Part shown: positions 44,935-54,728 of the stretch, piece by piece
Layout: each line of letters opens with the position of its first letter
Position numbering within the stretch: the first letter of the stretch is position 1
Source: Diphasiastrum complanatum
Lineage: Eukaryota > Streptophyta > Lycopodiopsida > Lycopodiales > Lycopodiaceae
Assembly: GCA_029204225.1 (NCBI GenBank)
Contig: CM055099.1
Coordinates: 64,353,614-64,417,613 of the forward strand
DNA: 64,000 nt
Direction of reading: 5' to 3'
Position numbers and translations under genes: made by a program
The notes under the pieces: model-generated
What the model saw: only the letters and a program-made list of their open reading frames with translations
Told to the model about the DNA's origin: nothing
Database searches by the model: none

Positions 44935-45825
44935 CTAGAACTTCTCAAAACTTGCCAGAAATTGTGCAGTTGTCTGTATCGAATTTGACCCTCCGACCTG
45001 AATCGTGATTTTGCTAAATGAGAACAGATTTTTGGTCAGATTTGAAACATGGAGAACATTTGAAAGCAACTTGACTTTACCTTTCTGAAATTCGACCTTG
45101 ACTATTCCTTCACCCTCAATAGAATGAGATGAGTTGTCTTCAAGTTGCACAACTCGAGAGTGGTTGAATGACTTGTAATCCTTGAACCAGTCTCGACGGT
45201 GAGTCATGTATTGCATTGCTCCAGAGTCTAGATACCAAGAATCAATATCATGTTGTTCTCCAAACTTGGTCATGAAAGTTGCTTCATCTTCCTCTTGTTG
45301 CTGGATCAAGTGACTGGTTGTAGCACTATGTGCTTGTTGTTGGAACTGTTTCTTCTTCTCATTATTGTATTTTAGAGTTTTGCAATCCTTGATTTCATGC
45401 CCAGTCCTCTTATAGTATCTATAGAATAGTTTCTGCACTGGTTGAAATGATGAAGAGTTCAAATTCGATACTGAACCAAAATTCGATTATGACTACATGT
45501 TGCTCTTCTTGTCAAGATAAGTTGACTTTGTAGATCTCTTGGATCTGAACTTCTGATATCCTGAATATAGAGCTTGAGGATCTGATCATGAGCCTGAGAA
45601 GGATGTAGTTTTTCTGATCTCCTCTTGTAGAAGCATCGAAATTACTCTTGATAGAGTGAGATGCTCCTGGGTCATAATTGCCATGACCCAATTTTCATAG
45701 GCTTCAGGTAGACTCGATAGTAGAGTCATAACAACGTCTGAATCTTCTATGACTGAGCCAATTGCAGTCATCTGCTCCATAAGATTTTTGAAAGGTTTTC
45801 TCCATAGTGGCGAACCGTCCTCGCC
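44935..45825 (-). pseudogene. Copia C gag end, zinc knuckle and protease
   Basis: Gag MEQMTAIGSVIEDSDVVMTL (45780), NWVMAIMTQEHLTLSRVISM. The zinc knuckle has Tyr in place of the first Cys pair (YYKRTGHEIKDC). Protease WYLDSGAMQYMTHRRDWF keeps the catalytic DSGA. Truncated at 45825 within gag. Confidence 0.8.
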
Positions 45826-46285
45826 AACTTATCATCAACCCTAAAAACAGCTGGACAACCAAATATCCCAAGAGCGATGACCTTTGTACATATACAAAGA
45901 CTGGCGTAAATAGCATTCAATGCTTGTAAGATATTTTTGAAGACACTTGTAAATATATACTAGCTGAATCAAGCTATGTAAAAAGGAGTCTTTTATGTAA
46001 GTTAATATAAGTGTTGTCTTGAAAATCAGAGTTCTTCTGTAGCCAACGTTTTGACGCTCAACAAGATAAAGTTATTACTTCAAGCCATTGTACTCACTGT
46101 TGATATTAATTAGAGTGCAATTTTTGTCTCACTACTGTACTGTTCATTTGCACAATTCTGTATGAATCATTCTTCTTGAATATTTCTGTTGCTAACTGTT
46201 GTGTTTCCGTTCCTACACGCCTACGCACAAAGCTTCGAGCTTCCGCTGCCGGTCATCCCCATGTTTTACAGCATCATAAAAATTT
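45826..46285 (+). repeat. Copia C-family LTR piece, opposite orientation
   Basis: Similar to 28320-28777, including CCAAATATCCCAA and the closing CTTCCGCTGCCG region. It is plus-oriented while the adjoining copia C is minus, so the junction at 45826 is a rearrangement. Confidence 0.7.
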
Positions 46286-47358
46286 TGTATCAAACATCTT
46301 GGTGTAGAACTTTGATAGGGCCAATTTTGGCTTTAGAGGTCAAATGGTCAAGCACACATGTTTTGTCATGATTAGGCCAAATTTCAATTGTGATGTAACT
46401 CGAGCTAGTTAGGTTGCTTACACATATCAAGTTCAGGTTTGATGAGTGATGCACCCTATGCGGTGGCAAAAGTCAAAGGGTCCAATCATAAGTGAGAAAA
46501 TTGGTAGAAGGGCCCAATCAAAATCAAAGGATGTGAAGTCACTCATCCAATAGGATGTTAGAGGTCTTAGAAAAGCGATCCAATAGGATTGAAGCTTGGA
46601 TCTCCATGAGTTCTATATGTACATTGTTTTTCTATTATAATCTAATTGAGTCAATTTGGAGATTCATCAATTTTGAGTGTATTTCTCTCTCTACCCTTCA
46701 GCAAAAGTGGTGGTTTCTCTCTCTATCCGAGAAGAGGAGCTTGTTGGGACTTAGTTTGCAGTAGTACATGTTTCCACATGTGTGAAACTACTTTGGTTAT
46801 GAATGTATGCATGTAACTTTGCCTCTTTGCCTTAGATTTCATCAATTGATCTTGGATTTCAATCAATAGAAGATCTAAAGTCTATAAGCTTTGCTTAGGA
46901 GAACATATTCACACTTTAGGACATTCTCATACGTTTGAATTTTCACAGATACAACACAAATCTCCTTGGTGATTGTATATGTGTATTTATGTAATTAATA
47001 TACACACCTGACTTTAACGACTATATCTAAGATATGGGAGGTCTTCCTTATCCTTTAGCTCCTTACAATGCTTGTTTTAATATGCATTTTAAAATTATTG
47101 TCATCTATACAAAAAAAAAAAATTCTCCTCCAAGATTGTTTATTGTTTTGGCTATATACATATCAAAATCAATGTATCTTTTAGAATAAAAAATGTGTCC
47201 TTTGGATCATTAGGAAGTTTGACATGCAACTCTTTATCAGTTGCTTCAACATCAGATATAATCTTATCCACCACTATATTTAGATCCTCCAAATGTTGAG
47301 AAGGAGAAGTGGGAATTTCAAGACCAGGGGTTGTTGGAGGGTTCTCAACCCACGGAAT
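46286..47358. other. Spacer, no gene
   Basis: AT-rich with LTR-like sound (CT-rich tracts, a TTTTCACA near 46938-46946) but no matching TG end or target duplication was found. Confidence 0.45.
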
Positions 47359-47916
47359 TTAAGAGGAAGTTGTCACATCTGTATTCAATGGAGGAGGCGA
47401 GGGTGAAGAGCTGGGAGACCAAGGCTTGGGGTATGCTTGCTTGCCACCGTGCTTGCTTTCTCTATTTCGAGGTGGGACAAACCCCCTAGAAAGAGGCACT
47501 TGCCTCTGTGTGAAACCAGACTTAAAATTGATGTCATAGGTGTTCCGAAGCCTCAAGACAAGAAACATATCTTTGGGCATCAAGGTCACCCTCTTGGCAT
47601 GTATCGAGCACAAGATCGAATTCTCAAACATTTTGACCTGGAAGTCCTCGTATGTAGTATGAAGTGCCTCCAAAGCAATGATATTCCACCTCACTACATA
47701 GGACAAATGAGTGGTCATATCCTGCGTGACCTCCCTCATAGCCCGGTAGAAAGCTGCTTTTGGAATCAGAAGCTTAGTGCTCCTTTGTAGGGCTCTAATG
47801 CCCTTCAACCATGGACGTCGAGGTCTTCCGCGTCTTTGCAGACGAACGGGCTCAGTTTGTGGATGGGCTAGCGCGACGAAGCTAGTCAACCTAGTAGTTT
47901 GCTTCGTCCGAGCCAT
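47359..47916 (-). CDS. Divergent histone H3-like protein
   Basis: Intronless, 185 codons. The N-terminus MARTKQTTR equals the first H3 residues, but K9 is replaced by Leu and the rest of the acetylated tail (K14-K36 region) is absent. The histone fold is seen at RPRRPWLKGIRALQRSTKLL, IPKAAFYRAMREVTQDM, then a loop, RW, ALEALHTTYEDFQVKMFE, and LCSIHAKRVTLMPKD (residues 102-116), the H3 signature. The Arg-Trp before helix 2 and a loop 1 longer than in H3 recall plant CENH3. Unlike either, it has a ~65-residue C-terminal extension rich in Arg, Pro and Ser. A role in nucleosomes or centromeres is inference; a decaying retrocopy is the alternative, although the frame is fully open. TATA box and G-boxes lie upstream (48229-48390). 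Confidence 0.7.
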   Translation of the reverse strand: MARTKQTTRLTSFVALAHPQTEPVRLQRRGRPRRPWLKGIRALQRSTKLLIPKAAFYRAMREVTQDMTTHLSYVVRWNIIALEALHTTYEDFQVKMFENSILCSIHAKRVTLMPKDMFLVLRLRNTYDINFKSGFTQRQVPLSRGFVPPRNRESKHGGKQAYPKPWSPSSSPSPPPLNTDVTTSS

Positions 47917-48200
47917 TGAGGCCGAATATCTCTACGACATGAGGGAGGGATACTATGGCATAGAATAGTAGAAGGGTTCGAGTGATGGCAATACTGGCTG
48001 AGAAAGATGGATATCTCTACGATGCATAGTAGAGAAAGGTAGGATCGTTTGTGTTATGGTGATACTGGTAAAAAAGGCCTGATATCACTACGACGCAAGA
48101 AAGTGGCATTGTGAGAGGGCGGAAGGGTGGTCTTCGTGTGATGGCGATATTGCATCTGGACGTACTCTTGAAGCATTGGAGAAAGAAAGCAAAATCGTAA
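47917..48200 (-). promoter_or_regulatory. Leader of the H3-like gene with repeated motif
   Basis: Probable 5' UTR. The plus-strand word ATATCTCTACGA or a close form occurs at 47926, 48011 and 48082, and GTGATGGC/ATACTGG words recur between. This looks like a decayed tandem repeat of about 70-85 bp. Confidence 0.45.
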
Positions 48201-48228
48201 GAAAACCTAAAAACTTGTAGGAACTGGA

Positions 48229-48478
48229 CTTATATAGGAGACAAAAGTTCACACATGTGTGCACCGGAGACACGTGGCTGAATCGAAAACTGAAGTGTGT
48301 GCTCGCACGACACGTGGCTGGATGGAAAATCGATGTGTGTACGTGTGGACACGTGGGCAAATGACAAATTCATTTGTGGCCTTGCACGTGTGGATGGTTA
48401 CATTTCGTGTGTGAGATCGGATTCGTTGTTGGATCAACGCGCGTGCAGCTTGGATTTTATTGGTTTTCACTATATAAA
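48229..48478. promoter_or_regulatory. Bidirectional promoter with four G-boxes
   Basis: A minus-strand TATA box TATATAAG (48236-48229) faces the H3-like gene and a plus-strand TATA box TATATAAA (48471-48478) faces the ORF at 48585. Between them are four CACGTG cores (48271, 48311, 48350, 48385), three as CACGTGG/CCACGTG. G-boxes bind bZIP/bHLH factors and, as ACGT elements, often give abscisic acid or light response in plants. Co-regulation of the two sides is inferred. Confidence 0.6.
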
Positions 48479-48584
48479 TGTGGTTCAATCATTTTACAAA
48501 TTTCACTAAGTTTTTATTTTTGCTCTCTGTAGCTTTTCTTTGCTTCCACAAAGCAAGACTATTCTCGATTTGTTGGTATATCAC

Positions 48585-48800
48585 ATGGATAGTGTCACAT
48601 ACGTCTCTTTGAATGATGTTGGAGATGTGCTTGATCTAAGGGAGGATGAAATTCTATCAATTCTATCTAATTTCATCAAAGAATTCTCAGACCGCATAGA
48701 TCTTGAGGATGATCATCTATGTGCTTCTACTGATTACAAAGACGGAGATGAATGGCTCGACGAGACTGAAGTCAATCATGTCCCAAAGCAGGGCATATGA
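48585..48800 (+). CDS. Unrecognised acidic ORF, possible first exon
   Basis: 71 codons from ATG 48585 (MDSVTYVSLNDVGDVLDLRE), very acidic toward the end (EDDHLCASTDYKDGDEWLDE). It lies about 110 bp after the plus-strand TATA box. A further open stretch (about 48867-48954) between a CTCACAG acceptor and a CTG|GTAAGT donor may be a second exon. No family recognised. Confidence 0.4.
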   Translation: MDSVTYVSLNDVGDVLDLREDEILSILSNFIKEFSDRIDLEDDHLCASTDYKDGDEWLDETEVNHVPKQGI

Positions 48801-49051
48801 GGCCAATATGCCCAATGAGAAATAGTTTTTGAGAATCTAGAATAGTTATGTCTCACAGTCCTCAAAAACTAATCCATCCACTATTTCGACGACCATAGTT
48901 GCTGGTCATGATTTACATACTGTTGCAATTATTCAAGCTGATGAGCGTGATCTGGTAAGTCAATTTGGTTTCTTTTGAAAGAGAGTTCTATTCAAATGTA
49001 GTTATTTTATTTTCAAGATGTGTGACCTTTGCTTGTATTTTGCACGCTACT

Positions 49052-49456
49052 ATGGAGGTAGATGCCTTTGCAACAAGGCATGGATATGTAAGAGAAAGCC
49101 CAGGATCACGACAAAAGGATTCATCCCTATCCCATAATTTGAAGAGATTTGTAAATAAAGAGATTTGCATTCATCATAACAAATTTTCTTTGAACACTGG
49201 GACAATAATAATGGCAGTTAAAGCATCATCATATTTCTCGAACGGGCATAAATACCCTCAGAATACATATAAAATTATTTTTGCAAAGAGAGACATTGTT
49301 ATAAGAGTATTTGGCTATGTAGCTGAGGAAGTTTCTAAATGGTCATCCTCCTTAGCAGTTTTCTCCGGATATATAGACTTGAGCAAAAGAAGATCTATTA
49401 ATTTTATAGATCCATATTATAGAAAGAAATTTTTCATGACCACACAACAAAGCTGA
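49052..49456 (+). CDS. Unrecognised 134-aa ORF
   Basis: ATG 49052 (MEVDAFATRHGYVRES), ending FFMTTQQS. Basic, with IVIRVFGYVAEEVSKWSSSL near the C-terminus; no transmembrane segment or catalytic motif that I recognise. It may be the last exon of a gene starting at 48585. The open length exceeds chance only modestly in this AT-rich sequence. Confidence 0.35.
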   Translation: MEVDAFATRHGYVRESPGSRQKDSSLSHNLKRFVNKEICIHHNKFSLNTGTIIMAVKASSYFSNGHKYPQNTYKIIFAKRDIVIRVFGYVAEEVSKWSSSLAVFSGYIDLSKRRSINFIDPYYRKKFFMTTQQS

Positions 49457-49768
49457 TGCTTAAAGATAAAGAGAAAAAATGATTTTTTTGTCCATTGTAC
49501 TTGATAATACATATACTCTTTTTGTCTAATATCATGAAAAATATCACGAGTTGAGTCTTGCATCAATATTATTTTTGTCTATAAATTTGCACACCTTTCT
49601 GAATTCTACTTTGGCTTGCCAATGTGATTTCTCCATTCCTTGTAATGACCAAATACTTAGACTATTGTAAGCTTTTGCAAAAAATGATACATGATGTCGT
49701 AAAATGTGCTACAATATAGCATTGTCATATTAATCACTTTAAATTATTATAAAGTATAATTCTAAGAG

Positions 49769-50287
49769 CTACTTTGAAAAGAGATTTACTATATAATGCA
49801 TAATATGATCTGCACCCCAGACATCTTTAACTACATCCACAAACTCAATTGTTGATTTCTCAATTAGTAGGACATCAGTATCAGACAATTTATCTTTTAT
49901 GAGCAATTTGGCCATGTTGTCAAGCTTTCTCCAGACTTCAACTTTTTTAAGCCTTGTTCTTTTTTCTTCAAAATCCTTTGTGGCAAAAAGTACATCTTTT
50001 CAAATTGAGTACTGGAGTTTAGTCGGTTTTCCGGAATGATTTGATAAGAAATGACGAGCTTTGGATCCTCTTATGCTTGGTTTTCAAGAGATGTTTCCCG
50101 TTTTCCCCGAAAGCTTCTTGTTCTTTTGTATTTTAACGTGTCCTTTATGAAGACCCGCTTTTGATAGAACTTCCTCCAATCGAGCTATTGCTTGTTTGGC
50201 TGATGACTCTGGTTTAGTATTCCAAGCAAACCAAATATGAAGTATATCAATTTCTCTATAATTCTTACCTCTCCATGTAGTGTACAA
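49769..50287 (-). pseudogene. Unrecognised frame with two TGA stops
   Basis: One minus-strand frame of about 172 codons, from near 50287 to the TAG at 49769-49771, interrupted only by two TGA codons. It opens LYTTWRGKNYREIDILHIWF, has a helical AKQAIARLEEVLSKAGLHKG, and ends DFEEKRTRLKKVEVWRKLDN...HIMHYIVNLFSK. The composition is protein-like (Lys/Glu-rich helices). I do not recognise the family. Likely a recent pseudogene, or exons of a larger gene. Confidence 0.4.
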
Positions 50288-50299
50288 ATGTGGATATTT

Positions 50300-51004
50300 T
50301 TAAGAGGAATTGGTAGTATTGGTTTCCAATTCGGATCTTCTTTGTCAGTGTTATATGTTTTGCTATTTTGTTTTATGTCCGACTCTCTTACTACTTTGTC
50401 TAATTGTTAGCTCTTCCACTTCCACAGCGCAAACTAATTCTATTGTGTTCGCCTATGTGATCCATTGCGATCCACACAGTGCATGCAGTGAGGAGATTCC
50501 ACCATCTCCAAACATGATATCAGAGTTATTTTCAGAGCTTGATAAGCTTCCCATAGAATCTGGTTCTATCATATGATAGAATAGTTGTTTTCTTGTTCTA
50601 TAAATTGCATTAGATTTTCATTCTTAAGTCACCGATAGTTATTGCTATCACCTAGACTAACTTCAAAATGGATTCCCAAAGCAAAGCCAATCCTATCGTG
50701 GACACGCTTCATGCATCCAACTACCATCTATGGAAATTTAAGATGAAAATTGTGTTAATGGCTAAGGAGTTGTATGATGTTGTCGTAGGTGCAGAGGCAA
50801 GACCCAATGTAGACGACGCTACAATCTCTCGATGGAAGCTAAAGGATGGCAAAGCTTTCACTATGATCATCCTCAACATCTCAAACACACAAATAGGCCA
50901 TGTGTTTGAAGCTCATACATCAAAAGAAGTCTAGGACATCTTGAGCACACTGTACGATGTGTGGGATGTAGATTCCAAGCTACATCTCAGAAGGAGATTG
51001 TCAT
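50300..51004 (+). mobile_element. Copia LTR end and gag fragment
   Basis: A primer-site-like TGATATCAGAGT (50514-50525) follows LTR-like sequence ending CCAAACA. Gag begins at ATG 50668: MDSQSKANPIVDTLHASNYH, WKFKMKIVLMAKELYDVV, then WDVDSKLHLRRRL, with one TAG in the frame at 50932-50934. It is cut at about 51004 by Ty3/gypsy sequence. Confidence 0.75.
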
Positions 51005-51161
51005 GCCCATGACTGGTCTCGGGTAGCGTGTCCATTCTATCTCCAAGTGCTTAATCCAGTGGAATGGTCAAATGATGATTCGTGGGAAAGAGTTGATAGT
51101 ATAAAGAATAATTTTCGTAAGTTCTTCTTTTGAGAATAGGAGCAGTTCAAGGGGGGAAGAA
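51005..51161 (+). mobile_element. Ty3/gypsy pol tail and purine tract
   Basis: Short frame with NPVEWSNDDSWERVDSIKNN FRKF, resembling the chromodomain-like C-terminus of gypsy integrases (D-x-W-E-x-V-D-x-I-K). The purine tract AAGGGGGGAAGAA (51149-51161) follows, then an LTR start. Confidence 0.6.
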
Positions 51162-51832
51162 TGTTATGTCCACATCCTGCATATAGGATTCGGTATATTC
51201 CTAGACTTGGATACACGATACTCCAGTGCTCGATATTATTGGTTATTCCATGTCATTCTGGACGAGGCCAGTAAGGTAATTAATAATCTTGTGAGGCCTA
51301 GACACACTAATTGGAGTTAGTACATGGTTTAGGATAGTCAATGCATGTGTAGAGTATCAATAACATGTCCTGCATATAGGATTCGGCATAATCCTAGACT
51401 TGGATATACGGTACTCCAGTGCTCAATATTATTGGTTACGCTGTGTCATTATGGACGAGGCTAGTAAGGTAATTAATAAGCTTGTGAGGCCAGACATACT
51501 AATTGGAGTTAGTACATGGTTTAGGACATGCAATGCATGTGTGGAGTACCAATAGCAATGGAATTTCTCATTTGGGGAGTTTATGCCTTGCATGACTGCA
51601 TGCACAATGGGGACTTGAGCCTATATAGCTCTTGGAAACTCGCCCTTCTCCATCATTCTATTGGTAATTCATTGTCAGGTCCTCTCACTCTATTCTTACT
51701 TCCTATTCCTTGGCTCGGGGGTGAAGCTACTGGAGATTGATCGGTTGCTTCTACTTGGTTGGGTGGTTTGCTCCACAGTGCGTTCTCTTGTGTTTCGACT
51801 TCTAAGCAGGACCTTGAGGAGCTTTCCATGAA

Positions 51833-51835
<3 letters not shown>
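51162..51835 (+). repeat. Ty3/gypsy 3' LTR with internal 193-bp dimer
   Basis: Starts TGTTATGTCC at 51162. Two tandem units beginning TCCTGCATATAGGATTCGG at 51175 and 51368 are about 90% alike. The right LTR end was not identified; the stated end is only the start of the GA tract. Confidence 0.6.

Positions 51836-51901
<66 letters not shown>
51836..51901. repeat. (GA)n microsatellite
   Basis: About 33 uninterrupted GA units. It generates spurious Ser-Leu frames on the minus strand. Confidence 0.95.
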
Positions 51902-51905
<4 letters not shown>

Positions 51906-53217
51906 TAAGGTTATCAAGTGAGGTTTGTTGCACAAAACATTTCGAGCATTTCAATGGGTGGTAAGCAAAAATCAATTTGTGATCGCCCATGTGTGGTGTG
52001 GCACTAGAGGGTTCTTGGTGTGGGATTGACCACCCAAGTTCAAACTCCTCCCACACATGGGCATTGTCCAATTTTTTTTTTTCAAATTTGCAAGTCTACA
52101 AAAGGCATTAAATTTCTTGCTCAACCACATAGTTGAATCTTCAACTACACCAATGATTAAACCCAACTTGTCATACTTGTGATTTTAAACAACAAAAAAG
52201 TTCCTTTCTAGATTTAATCAATGATAGGCATATTTCATTATGCTAACTAAGGTGGAATCAAGTACATACATTGCGTGTGTGTTGCATATTACAAAAGGTT
52301 ATACAAGTTATGTAGAACAAGGATAGACATCAATGAACCATTTTATTTTTTGAGTGATGTTAACAACGCAAGTGTAGCTTTTGATTTTTTATTATAAGTT
52401 AAGGCTTAATGCATTTTAGGCCTTTTAAATACTCCCGAAATTCTTGGGATTTAAACCCCACTACCCAGAGGGTGATCATACATAAAATTCTTAGTGAAGG
52501 GGGTAAAACTTGTGATAGGACCACCCATTTCTACAATAAAGTTCAAATGAGCATGCAATTAGCTATGTAGCATTTGTAGATGAAGGCACCCGTGGTTTCA
52601 AACTCAATCATATTACAATTTACACGTGTAACCATCGACAGAACAAGCAAGAAATGGCAGTGGGAGTGCCCTCCTTAATCCACCACCCTTGTATGAATGT
52701 GGCCCCACCACTATAATGGTGTTCATGGTTCTAGGGTAAAGAGTTAATAGCCATGCCATGAGTGTGAATATATTGTAATGGTGGGGCCATTATCCAAGAC
52801 TAGTAAATGAGGAGAAGCGTAAATTCAAATTTATGTGAAAATACAATCTAGGGCCCACCCTAATGTTTCTTGAGAGGCGCGAGGATTATCACTCTATCAT
52901 GACCAAGGCTCCTATGCCCTTGGATGAGGGTGGGACCTTGATTGCAGTCATAGGGCCTATCCCCATTGAGTTGTCCTAAGTGGGCCTACAATCAATGATG
53001 GACATCTTACCTAGATTGGTGGAAACTCTAAATTGAGGTTGTGAGTTGTAATTTAGTTGTCCACAAACAAATGAGAACATACAAAACAAACAAATAAGAT
53101 GATTGCTTTTTAGAACTAAAAAAAAAACACCCATTTTAATGCTCAAATTCACCTAGGATCTACATCTTAGGTTTTAGCAAATATAGATTTTCATTGCCAC
53201 AACAAAGCTAACGAGGT
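51902..53217. other. Spacer, no gene
   Basis: Contains short inverted words GTGGCCCCACCA / TGGTGGGGCCATT (about 52700-52790) and B-box-like AGTTCAAACTCC at 52037. No element could be bounded. Confidence 0.4.
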
Positions 53218-53405
53218 TATCGATACGAAGTGACGTGTCAGCTTTTAGCAATCGTCAAATAACTTATCGCTATCACAACAAAGATAACAACCAAATCATC
53301 ACAATAGAGGCTATCGATACGAAGTGACACCTTAGCTTTTAGCAAATCGCTTATCGCTATCGCGACAAAGATAACAGCCAAATCATCACAATCTCTTACT
53401 GCTAA
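53218..53405. repeat. 94-bp tandem repeat
   Basis: TATCGATACGAAGTGAC occurs at 53218 and 53312, each followed by TTTTAGCAA...TATCGCTATC...AACAAAGATAAC...AAATCATCACAAT. A partial third copy may start near 53195. Confidence 0.75.
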
Positions 53406-53472
53406 CAATCATATTTCGGCACTACGTCATGTTGCAAAGGATATTGGCTGGCCTCCACACATGCAAACATTT

Positions 53473-53490
53473 GGGGGGGGGGGGGGGGGG
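53473..53490. repeat. poly(G) run of 18
   Basis: Eighteen G in a row inside otherwise mixed sequence; true length may differ because such runs are error-prone. Confidence 0.8.
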
Positions 53491-54485
53491 AATGCTTGCA
53501 CCCGTCGGATCGATACACAGACCGTAGAAAAGCATTACCCAACGGTAGAAGCTCATATCCTAAAGTCCACCTTGTCTTCCTGGAAAGGTCGATCGAGCGA
53601 TGGTACGATGTATTGATTCTTTTGTAGCTCTAGGTTTTGTGTGTAACAGCATCGATCGATGATCAAAACCCTTGGCAGTTGTGGCGCTCTCGACGATGAT
53701 CAGCGGGCATGGATCCTAAGACACTGTGGAGCCACCTGCTGGTCGTGTCGTGCCGTGCTTTGCAACTTCCAGACCTCATGTTATTTGTTTAGGACTTGTT
53801 AAAACTTAACCCCAAACAGAAATTTGCTTGACAAACGGCATGCTTAACCTTTTGACATCCGTACCTTGCCTTGTTGATGGATATTAGTTTCAAGTTAATC
53901 TTGCGATTTCTTAAGATCGCTGCATTCATTACACGGCCGACACGGCCGCCTGGCGTTGGCGCCATAGGGCTTGTATCTTAGGCATGCTCAAAAGTTTCAG
54001 GTACTTTTGTTTGTTCTGGTCAGCAGGGTAATTGGAAGTGTCTACTCTCTAAATTCCGTAGTATGGAAGCCGTTTTTTGTCAGTAATAAGTCTTGTGAGC
54101 AGCTATAATCCTCCACTTGCGGATCCTTTAGTTGTGTACGGTACTTTTCTGAGCAGCTACAATCCCTTTTTTTTCATAAAAATTGTCTGCGGGTGAGTTT
54201 TCGCCTCAATAGATCAAATTTTTGGAGCGATTTCAAAACCCTTGGTGTGTACGGCACTGATCGAATGTGCGTTTCTTCAAAAAAGTTATTGCACAATATT
54301 AGATAACTCGTCTTGTACTATAGTGATTCCAGTTATAGATTGTGTACAGTTTGAGACAGGAGAGATTCATTCTACAAAAGTGAAAATAGGCAGCTTCAGT
54401 AGTGAAGCAAATACGCTGGTGCTGTGTAGATAGAGATAGGAGGCACAAAAAGCTCACAATATTCTGAGTGAGGGTAACTGCTGCC
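53491..54485 (+). promoter_or_regulatory. Upstream region of the CUE gene
   Basis: About 1 kb before the ATG at 54486. No repeat or transposon was recognised. No clear TATA box; the leader probably starts within the last 200 bp. Confidence 0.4.
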
Positions 54486-54728
54486 ATGTCTGCGGTTGTC
54501 TGTGGGAAGCGGTCGCTCTTTGACGAACTACACGGATCTCCACCTATTGCGAAGCGGCTGCGTTGCAGTGGAAACTCTCCTATCCGCTTTCCCTCTCCGG
54601 CCCCCGGAAGATCCCGGAGTAGTTCTCCTAATCTGTCTGAGACTGGAATTTCTTTGTCCATCTCAGCATTAGGAGTACAGGACTACTTCTTGCAGCTGCG
54701 TAGCCTGTTTCCGGAAATGGAAGAGCAG
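54486..54728 (+). CDS. CUE gene exon 1
   Basis: 81 codons, MSAVVCGKRSLFDELHGSPP to MEEQ; phase 0 donor GTGTGC. Confidence 0.9.

Larger units (their letters stand above)
38086..45825 (-). mobile_element. Copia element C with two nested insertions
   Basis: Minus-strand copia of the same family as 28790-31907. Gag end 45825-45586, zinc knuckle and protease 45462-44935, integrase 44930-44100, RT start 44050-43532. Then an inserted LTR element (40349-43531), RT remainder and RNase H start (40348-39592), an inserted foldback element (38452-39591), RNase H end (38451-38096), purine tract and LTR. The 5' part is truncated inside gag and joined to an LTR in the opposite orientation at 45826. Confidence 0.85.

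Noticed and set aside
46286-46990. Second solo LTR like 7454-8018
   Set aside because: Ends near a TTTTCACA but no TGTGAAAA start or target duplication was found.
47437-47790. Plus-strand 117-aa ORF
   Set aside because: It is the reverse of the H3-like frame, which has a clear domain.
52030-52060. Third SINE (B-box-like AGTTCAAACTCC)
   Set aside because: No A box at proper distance.
51696-52071. Minus-strand Ser-Leu-rich ORFs
   Set aside because: Translations of the (GA)n microsatellite; no protein meaning.
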